8,266 nt of DNA from Candidatus Omnitrophota bacterium (lineage in GTDB: Bacteria; Omnitrophota; Gorgyraeia; Zapsychrales; Zapsychraceae). The notes beneath the pieces were generated by a model. It did not search any database. It worked only from the letters and a program-made list of their open reading frames with translations, and was not told the origin of the DNA. This document shows, piece after piece, positions 1 through 5,700 of the stretch; within the stretch, counting starts at the first letter, position 1, and every line of letters starts with the position of its first letter. The translations under genes were made by a program, and so were the position numbers. The stretch lies in contig JAGOSC010000076.1 of assembly GCA_018062515.1 (NCBI GenBank), positions 1-8,266 of the forward strand, given 5' to 3'.

Positions 1-193
1 ATGCTGGTGTGGCCGCATTCGAAGTAAATATAATTGGATTATTAGCGGTGCCTTTGGCATATAAAGCTCCAGGTATACTTCCATTTCCAGCCCATAAACT
101 AGCTCCGGTATTAAACTTGATGACCACCCCAGGCTCAATGGTTAATTTTGATCCGTTCACTATACTTATACCACCCGTAACGATATAAGGAGA
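1..193 (-). other. Start of the beta-helix domain inside the partial secreted protein
   Basis: Residues 380-443 of the protein above. The pattern is strand YIVTG, strand ISIVNGSKLTIEPG, strand VVIKF, Gly-rich turn, strand ALYAKGT, NPIIFTS. This is the usual coil repeat of parallel beta-helices, in which LTIEPGVVIKF and NPIIFTS mark successive rungs. The domain must continue beyond the window, because only about two rungs are present. Confidence 0.75.
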
Positions 194-1330
194 GTTAGTC
201 AAGCATAATCTCGAATTCGCCGTAATATTAGCAGAAATCGTACTGGAGGTTAAACACGCCGGCGGAGTTTCTGTCAAATATCCGGTTATGTAATAAGGAA
301 AAGTCGTATCCTTAGGCAGTTGATAACTCACATTCGAGGTAATATCAACTTTTATAGGAAAGGTCAAAAGGACTTGGCTGTTTTGAGATTGAATAAGTGC
401 AGGATCAGTACTGGCCTTCGATCTTACGTATGTTGGATTTGGATTATCCGACCACGTGTGCATAATTTGCCAATGAATAACACGGGCATAATTTCCGGTA
501 ACCACCGATGTATCATAATTTTTGAATGATGTCGGACTTCTTAATTTATTAATCGTCGGATTAAGCGGGGCCGTATATGAATATTGTGATCCACCATCAG
601 CAAAATTTCCTTTTAGATAATATCCAACGAGATAAACAGCGTCGACTTCCCGACCTCCTAAAGCGCCACCCGGACTAATCTCTTTTATTTCAAAGACATC
701 ATTATTGTCAACGGGTGCAATCGATGTACTAATGACACCTCGACGGGAAAGAATCGGATCAAACGTCGAGCCATTACCCCGCACACTCGCCGCTCCCCTA
801 TTAAATGTCATTACCGCTGAAACATTTCCTGCATTGGCGCCAAAATACGATGTTCCATCTTCATCTTTCCATACATTCGGTTGAGGCCCCGACGTTGGAA
901 GTTTAAGATCACTAAACGCGACTACACCTGCCCCGCCTATTTCAGCTAATAAATAAAATTGTACGGTGTTGTCCTCGGCGTACAAATCAATCTGATTCGA
1001 CGCATTGATCATCATCGTGACAATATAATAATTGTCCGTCGCGTCTGTTCTCCAGCGGGTCTTACCATCAGCAATAACCGAGCCTGTTGGACGAACTCCA
1101 ACCCATTTGGCTGAATTGGATACGACCATGATAGTGACCAGTTTGGTGGAACCGCTGTAACTGAGAACAGGTGTAAGTGCGGTGGTTTGCCAAGTTGAAT
1201 TGTGCGTGAAGTTGATAAGAACTTTATTGTCGCGGGGTTCGATTTGTTTCATCGCGCTGGCTTCCCTTATATTGATGGACAAAACCAAAGCGATCAGAAT
1301 GAAGATTTTTAGAATAGGATTTTTGAACAT
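1..1330 (-). CDS. Secreted right-handed beta-helix protein, N-terminal 443 residues (partial, runs off window start)
   Basis: This frame is open on the minus strand from ATG at 1330 to the window edge, with no stop, so the C-terminus is missing. The N-terminus is a clear Sec signal peptide: MFKNPILK, a hydrophobic core at residues 9-19, and an ASA cleavage site at 24-26. Residues 27 to about 375 are beta-rich, Asn/Thr/Ser-rich and match no family I recognise; two cysteines (359, 376) could form a disulfide. Residues 380-440 carry the hallmark of extracellular beta-helix proteins: YIVTGGISIVNGSKLTIEPG, then VVIKF, a Gly/Ala turn, and GTANNPIIFTS. Such proteins are usually surface or secreted adhesins or polysaccharide-binding proteins; no catalytic residues are visible here. 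ATG 1330 is chosen because an in-frame TAA lies seven codons upstream with no better start between, and because the signal peptide begins there. There is no Shine-Dalgarno sequence directly before it. It is divergent from the gene at 1852. Confidence 0.88.
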   Translation of the reverse strand, partial: MFKNPILKIFILIALVLSINIREASAMKQIEPRDNKVLINFTHNSTWQTTALTPVLSYSGSTKLVTIMVVSNSAKWVGVRPTGSVIADGKTRWRTDATDNYYIVTMMINASNQIDLYAEDNTVQFYLLAEIGGAGVVAFSDLKLPTSGPQPNVWKDEDGTSYFGANAGNVSAVMTFNRGAASVRGNGSTFDPILSRRGVISTSIAPVDNNDVFEIKEISPGGALGGREVDAVYLVGYYLKGNFADGGSQYSYTAPLNPTINKLRSPTSFKNYDTSVVTGNYARVIHWQIMHTWSDNPNPTYVRSKASTDPALIQSQNSQVLLTFPIKVDITSNVSYQLPKDTTFPYYITGYLTETPPACLTSSTISANITANSRLCLTNSPYIVTGGISIVNGSKLTIEPGVVIKFNTGASLWAGNGSIPGALYAKGTANNPIIFTSNAATPA

Positions 1331-1396
1331 AAACAGGTTTATTCTGAGTTATTGTACATACAATGCTTTCACCTAGTTAGGCACTGCCTGTTTATG
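1328..1396 (-). promoter_or_regulatory. Leader inverted repeat that can sequester the start codon of the beta-helix gene
   Basis: A perfect 10-bp inverted repeat, CATAAACAGG (1328-1337) and CCTGTTTATG (1387-1396), is separated by 49 bp. In the minus-strand transcript the 3' arm is CCTGTTTATG, whose last three bases are the gene's ATG. A second, smaller hairpin, AGGCA-G-TGCCT (1379-1389), shares its AGG with the 5' arm, so the two structures exclude each other. A third hairpin, ATTGT/ACAAT (1351-1364), lies in the loop. The arrangement fits a translational switch. It could equally be a DNA operator or chance in AT-rich sequence. Confidence 0.4.
1339..1359 (-). CDS. Possible six-codon leader ORF upstream of the beta-helix gene
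   Basis: An ATG at 1357-1359 opens a frame reading MYNNSE and ending in TAA at 1339-1341. It is preceded by AGGTG (1370-1374), ten bases upstream and a better ribosome-binding site than anything before the main ATG. Its stop codon lies directly before the 3' arm of the inverted repeat that holds the main start codon, eight bases from that start. A ribosome terminating here would melt the stem, which is the geometry of translational coupling. Nothing in the peptide points to amino-acid sensing. Six codons can easily occur by chance. Confidence 0.25.
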   Translation of the reverse strand: MYNNSE

Positions 1397-1430
1397 GATT
1401 GACTGGTATGAAGACGATTGCCTTTAAAAA

Positions 1431-1459
1431 AGTTTAAACTACGTTTGCAATAATGTCAA
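1431..1459 (-). promoter_or_regulatory. Sigma70-type promoter for the secreted beta-helix gene
   Basis: Read on the minus strand, a perfect -35 box TTGACA (1454-1459) is separated by 17 bp from TAAACT (1431-1436), which matches four of six bases of the -10 consensus. Transcription would start near 1424 and give a leader of about 94 nt before ATG 1330. It is the best promoter-like match I saw upstream of this gene. Confidence 0.6.
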
Positions 1460-1487
1460 ATTATGAAATCTTGCCTTTTTATAAATA

Positions 1488-1517
1488 TTTTGGTGTCCAA
1501 AAAGTGTCCAATTTTGG
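1488..1517. repeat. GTGTCCAA direct repeats with TTTTGG/CCAAAA palindromes
   Basis: GTGTCCAA occurs at 1493-1500 and again at 1504-1511, an 11-bp period of about one helical turn. The same stretch holds TTTTGG (1488-1493), CCAAAA (1497-1502) and TTTTGG (1512-1517), so each neighbouring pair forms an inverted repeat. Same-face repeats like these are typical of protein-binding sites. They lie about 120 bp from the truncated tRNA, where arm-type sites of a tyrosine integrase could sit. They are also upstream of the promoter at 1431-1459, so an upstream regulator site is the alternative. Confidence 0.4.
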
Positions 1518-1629
1518 TTAAAAATCATAATAATTGATTATAATTGGTTAATAAGAAAATTTTTTATTCTCGACGACAAATGTTGGAAGTTGATTGATTT
1601 CATTAAATTATGAAAGTGCTGTATTCAGA

Positions 1630-1668
1630 ACCCCATACAAGTGCGCTAGCCAGCTGCGCTACGCCCCG
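1630..1668 (-). pseudogene. 5' half of a tRNA-Pro(GGG) gene, broken at the end of the anticodon loop
   Basis: On the minus strand the canonical parts appear in order: acceptor strand CGGGGCG (1662-1668), TA, D-stem GCGC, D-loop AGCTGGCTA, D-stem GCGC, A26, anticodon-stem strand CTTGT, and anticodon loop ATGGGGT with anticodon GGG and G37. The loop and the C1 start match bacterial tRNA-Pro. The next bases should be ACAAG to close the stem but are TCTGA. No 3' half (variable loop, T-arm or CGCCCCG) exists in the downstream 300 bases, so this is not an intron-split gene within reach. The break at the anticodon loop is a favoured crossover point for integrases that use tRNA genes, so the fragment is probably the displaced half at an integration junction. 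It is non-functional as it stands. Confidence 0.7.
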
Positions 1669-1718
1669 GATATTTTATATCGCTTACATATTGCTGTTAA
1701 CGGTATTTGGGTATAGTA

Positions 1719-1743
1719 ATTAGTTAATAATAATATAACTAAT
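1719..1743. repeat. Inverted repeat ATTAGTTA / TAACTAAT
   Basis: Perfect 8-bp arms (1719-1726 and 1736-1743) flank a 9-base AT-only spacer. The centre lies about 120 bp upstream of the lipoprotein ATG. It lacks the GC-rich stem and T-run of an intrinsic terminator, so a binding site is more likely than a terminator. Such AT palindromes also arise by chance. Confidence 0.3.
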
Positions 1744-1763
1744 ATAGGCGATAATTATACAAT

Positions 1764-1791
1764 AATTGCGGAAATTCGCAATTGGAAATTC
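1764..1791 (+). promoter_or_regulatory. Palindrome plus direct repeat upstream of the lipoprotein gene, possible operator
   Basis: AATTGCG (1764-1770) and CGCAATT (1777-1783) form a perfect 7-bp inverted repeat with a 6-base centre. GGAAATTC occurs twice at a 14-bp period (1770-1777 and 1784-1791), overlapping the palindrome. It lies about 50-75 bp upstream of the TATAAT box, a usual place for an activator site. No known regulator consensus is recognised. Confidence 0.3.
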
Positions 1792-1839
1792 CCGCTTTAA
1801 AAAATCAGGGTTTTGTTATTTTAATTTAACAATTCACTA

Positions 1840-1845
1840 TATAAT
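1840..1845 (+). promoter_or_regulatory. TATAAT box implying a leaderless transcript of the lipoprotein gene
   Basis: A perfect TATAAT ends six bases before the ATG at 1852, so transcription would start at or next to the A of the start codon. No Shine-Dalgarno sequence fits in between, as expected of a leaderless mRNA. No good -35 box is seen at 16-18 bp (1817-1822 is TATTTT), so an activator may be needed, perhaps at 1764-1791. A further upstream promoter cannot be excluded. Confidence 0.5.
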
Positions 1846-1851
1846 ACAAAC

Positions 1852-2499
1852 ATGAAATTTAAGTTCCCCCATTTTTCCCGTGTTTTCTTGACGTTTGTTT
1901 TAGTAGGACTGACATGTGCCTGTTCCCTTTCACAATCTCAAGTAACCGCTCCTCTGTCTTCCCAAAGACAGGAACAAGTTGAAGCCTATTTAAATGAATT
2001 CTCCGCTGGGGAATTTAGAGGTTATTATACAAACATTTATCAGGCTTTAACGAATGCGCTGAATAAGCTTCCAGACGACGTTTTTCAAGATGTCACCGAC
2101 CGTAAATCGCCGGTTGTTTTCATCAATACAATTACAACCGGCATAGCGCGTTACGCCAATTCCAAAGAATTTCGTTTTATCGGCGATGAACCTCCCGCGT
2201 TTCAAGAAGGATTTTATTTGATGGTTTTAGGTGATGAATTGAATGATTCCAATAATATTCCGGCGATCGAAGGAATTATTCTGCACGAGCTGGCCCATGA
2301 TTATCTTAAACATTTGAGAGCGCCGAAACATAATTGTGAAATGGAACGCGAAGCGAATCGTCTGGTTAAAGCTTGGGGTTACACGAAGGAATATGAAGCG
2401 GCTTCCAAAGAATTCGGGGCGAAAAAACCCGGGGACAGTCCATGTAAAGATTATTTTGAAAAACAAGAAGAAGAATTGAAAAAGAAAAATGCGTTATAA
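1852..2499 (+). CDS. Lipoprotein with an HELAH zinc-metallopeptidase motif
   Basis: A 215-residue protein. The signal peptide MKFKFPHFSR has a hydrophobic core at residues 11-23 and a permissive lipobox L-T-C-A-C with C24 as the probable lipidated cysteine, so it is likely membrane-anchored and faces the periplasm or outside. Residues 141-154 contain HELAH (H145, E146, H149), the HExxH zinc site with catalytic Glu. Twenty residues or less downstream, EREAN (165-169) fits the ExxA[D/N] element that supplies the third zinc ligand in gluzincins such as the M48 family; E165 is the candidate ligand. Residues 30-140 match nothing I recognise. C162 and C198 could form a disulfide, and the C-terminus is a charged helix. 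It is much shorter than HtpX- or Ste24-type M48 enzymes and has no extra membrane spans, so it is a minimal member or a distinct family. It is convergent with the giant gene and overlaps it by six bases. Substrate unknown. Confidence 0.85.
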   Translation: MKFKFPHFSRVFLTFVLVGLTCACSLSQSQVTAPLSSQRQEQVEAYLNEFSAGEFRGYYTNIYQALTNALNKLPDDVFQDVTDRKSPVVFINTITTGIARYANSKEFRFIGDEPPAFQEGFYLMVLGDELNDSNNIPAIEGIILHELAHDYLKHLRAPKHNCEMEREANRLVKAWGYTKEYEAASKEFGAKKPGDSPCKDYFEKQEEELKKKNAL

Positions 2500-2754
2500 T
2501 CGTTGCGCAGCGTCGGGCAGGGATATTTGTGCAGTATGTTCATGTTTAATCTCGTCGGTGATTCCAAGCAATGGGAATAAGCTTGGCAACGGCGTAATAT
2601 TAATAATTACGGGTTTAATGCCGTTAATATTCGGTAGACTAGACGGTACGCTGCTTCTGAAGTGAAAATCACTCCCACTTTCTTCCAATAACATATTTTC
2701 TGTATTGAAATCAATTCCGCCTAAGTCTTTTTTCTGGCCACTCATTGCCTTGTC
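2494..2754 (-). other. C-terminal tail domain of the giant protein: DKAM stub, GGIDFN and PVIINITP motifs
   Basis: Residues 1814-1899. The fifth copy of the D-x-A-M boundary motif (DKAMSGQ) is followed not by another module but by KKDLGGIDFNTENMLLEE, FHFRSSVP, NINGIKPVIINITPLP and LFPLLGI, then a polar end. I recall closely similar tails (GGIDxN, a short FHxDP-like stretch, PVIINIxP, LxxFLG) on many otherwise unrelated Omnitrophota proteins. If correct, the tail is a lineage-specific sorting or processing module. This rests on memory, not a search. Confidence 0.45.
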
Positions 2755-5700
2755 TTTGATAGCTTCATCATAAACGATACTCTTCGGGAGGATGATATTT
2801 GTAATGATTCCCTTATGAATGTATTCGCCGTCAATAGTATGTATTGCTAGCGGCGCGTTGGTATTTTTATCGTAAATAATTTTATCAAAACGGACGAGAG
2901 AATCTTTGAATTCAAAGTCTTCTTTGAGTGGAATTGAGGTTTCAATCTCTATCCAGGTTCCCCAGGGTAAGGCGTTTTTTGAGTTTTGGGCGAATTTGAT
3001 AAATTCTCCAAAGTCGTTAAAAGTTTTTTGTTCTGCTGGATGTTTTGATATGGCGGTAGACATATCGATACTCACTGGCAGCATTCCATTGGAAACCAGC
3101 TTTTTCAGATCTGACCGTTCAAGTGGATGATCGAGCTTTGCTGCAATCTTTGTCACAAAATTATTCCAATCAATGGATTTTCCGATTAAGTAAATTAAAA
3201 TCCCGAAAAGTCCATTTGGATAGGATAGTGTCATTTTTTCAATCGGAGCATTGAGCTGAAATTCAACGGGTTGGGTATTTGGGTCTTCAGGCAGCAATTG
3301 GCTGAATTGTAAAGATTGTTTTATGAAATAATCGATTAGTTTGGGCAAACTACGGTGCTGGCCAAATTGTGCGCGCGCTTCCCCGAGCATTTTAATAACT
3401 TGTTCATTCAGATCAGCTTCAATGTTATTTTCTTTCACAAAGAGGTTCCAGTTGACTAAAAGATCACCTTCTTTTAGTGTTTCTTCAAACGCAGTCAGCA
3501 GATCGGCTGGCTCGACGTTCAGTAAATCCGCGATAAAATTAATGTTATCACCCAGCATGGACTTGTCGCTGAAAATATTTTCATAAGGAAATCCATCGTG
3601 GACACGGATGCCAATAATGATTTCGGAGCGAAAGTAACTGCCTCTGATCGCGTATATTCCTTTGGGTTCTGAGTCATTATCAAATTTATCAAACAGCACT
3701 GAAAATTCTTCAAATCTTTTACCCACCTGGGTTCTAATGGTTAACTGTGTTCCTCGAGGCAAGGTCATCTCAAGGTTATTGTTCGAACGGTAGTCATCGA
3801 CGAAATCAGAAAAAGGCTTAAACCCGGATTGCGTCAACCAATACTTTGGCGGAGCATATTTTAGCCTAAAGTTATAGCTTATCTCCCGGTTGTAAATTTT
3901 ATCTTTAAGGTCCTTTGGAATCTTTCGTTTGGATTCTCTTTCAGTAATTCCCTTCAAGTCATCCCAATCTTTTTTTTCAATAATTTCGACAAATTTACCC
4001 CAATCAATAGAATTACCCAATATATAATTCAACGTTACAAGATATCCGTTTGGATAGTCCAGCTTCATAGATTTGTAAGGCGCATTTAGATTTACTTCCA
4101 GTGTCCCGGGCGGTAAAGATTCCGGCAGCTCTTGACTTAATTGTAAAGACGGATCGGTGAAATAGCTGAAAAGTTTCTGTCCATCAAAAGGACGGCCATA
4201 TTTTTCAACCGCATCAAAAAGAATTTTTTGAATGCGTTGGTCAAGCTCGGGGTTTATCTTATTTAATTTGGAAATTTCATCCCAGTATTTTTTGAGGTAT
4301 GTTTTGTCCAGCGATTCGCCCAGCGCGTAGGCAATCAGCGGCGGTTTAACTTTGAGCAATTGAGAAAGATTATGGGAGAAGTCACCCATCATGGCTACAT
4401 CAATGGTATCGATTGTCCTGATGAATGATTCGTCAAAGAAATTCCCTTCCATGGTAAATAGTCCCGACGGACTTTCCGGATTGTCAAAGTGATCGAATAA
4501 AACATCGTATTCTTCGTTAAATATATCTTGAATGATTAAACGGGTGCCTTGAGGTAAAACAATTTTATGGTTTTTCCCGGTTCGGTAAGAATTAATAAAT
4601 TCATTGAAAGAATAAGATATTTGAGCGCTTTGATTCTCATCGTCCAAATCATCATCGAAGAGATCAAATTCAATGTTGATGTTTTTATTGATAATCAGCT
4701 TTTTAATCTCCGGATCGAAACGCACATTTTCGACTAACTCAATAAACTTCTTCCAGTTGATAGAATTTCCCAGAATGTATATTAACGCTCTGATAAAACC
4801 ATCGGGGTAACTTAGCTCCAGGGATTCCATTTCATCATATAATAGGATATCGGCAGATATGTCATCATCGGGATCAGGTAAATATTCCTGGAATTGAATA
4901 GCCTCAAAAATAAAATTTTCGAGGAGTTCAAAAGCATCAAAAGGTTTGCCGTATTGATCAAGGATTTTTCTTAAATCACTTTGCATTTCTTCGTCCATTT
5001 CACGCGGTATATTTTTTATGACAGCCAGCTTTTTCCACAAATCGATAAATTTGTTTTTGTCTAATGATTGTCCCAACGCGTCAGCGATTATGTCTGGGTG
5101 GATGTGGAGCAAATCGGCGAGGAATTGTGTATAATCGCCCACCATCGCTTGGTCATTTGGGGGAATGCTTATGAAGAAAATTCTTTCAATAGACTCTTGA
5201 TCGATATATTTACCGTCGGCTGTATAAATTCCCGCGGCAATTTCGTCATCATCCTTGGCATAATAAAAATGGTCGAATATGACTTCATATTTCTCGTCGG
5301 TAAACTTGTCAACGATTGAAAGTTTTGATCCCGGAAGTAGATATTTCTTATTGTTTTTCTTGTCTTCCTTATACCAATGGACAAAGCGGTGAAAAGAAAA
5401 ATAATCCTCTTGATTATAAAGTTCCGGTAAAGGCGGTTGGAATGTTTCATAAACCATTGGAAATTCTTTATTAAGTATTCGATTTTTCAACTCAAGTTCG
5501 ATTGTTCCGTTGGTCTCTTCAATCTTATCTACAAATGTTTCCCAATCGACAGAATGCCACATTAAATAAATGATTGTTCTGTGAAATTCCGTTGGATAAT
5601 CCAGGTTTAAAGATTCAAATGAGTCATAAAAATCGATTCTTACAGAATATTTGGTAGACAACTTTAAGTGGGAGCGAAACTCATTTAAATGTTTTGAGAA

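Larger units (their letters stand above)
1331..1851. other. Intergenic region of 521 bp between divergent genes
   Basis: No protein gene of credible length is present on either strand. The region holds the leader and promoter of the beta-helix gene (1331-1459), the GTGTCC repeats (1488-1517), the tRNA-Pro half (1630-1668), two inverted repeats (1719-1743 and 1764-1783) and the promoter of the lipoprotein gene (1840-1845). From 1518 to 1629 and from 1669 to 1718 I see only AT-rich sequence. Confidence 0.7.

Noticed and set aside
320..1376. Plus-strand open frames of 64-69 codons opposite the beta-helix gene.
   Set aside because: They are antisense to a well-supported gene with a signal peptide and recognisable beta-helix motif, and they lack ribosome-binding sites or features of their own.
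1331..1668. An intron-containing tRNA-Pro, with the 3' half further downstream.
   Set aside because: No T-arm, no CGCCCCG acceptor strand and no ACAAG stem strand were found on the minus strand down to 1331.
1672..1700. TTAACA and TAAAAT/TATAAA boxes on the minus strand as the original tRNA-Pro promoter.
   Set aside because: Either the spacer is too short (15 bp) or the start would fall inside the tRNA. Possible but not supportable.
2490..2509. TGCG/CGCA hairpin followed on the minus strand by a T-rich run, as a terminator for the giant gene.
   Set aside because: The stem is only four base pairs with a 12-base loop and straddles the stop codon. Too weak to call.
2967..5340. LPxGT motifs repeated four times, resembling the sortase signal LPxTG.
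   Set aside because: The T and G are in the wrong order, the motifs are internal and occur once per module, and no hydrophobic segment plus positive tail follows. They are a beta-turn motif of the repeat.
5169..5450. Minus-strand open frame of 93 codons inside the giant gene.
   Set aside because: It is a shadow in another frame of the repeat-module coding sequence, with no start signal or family features.
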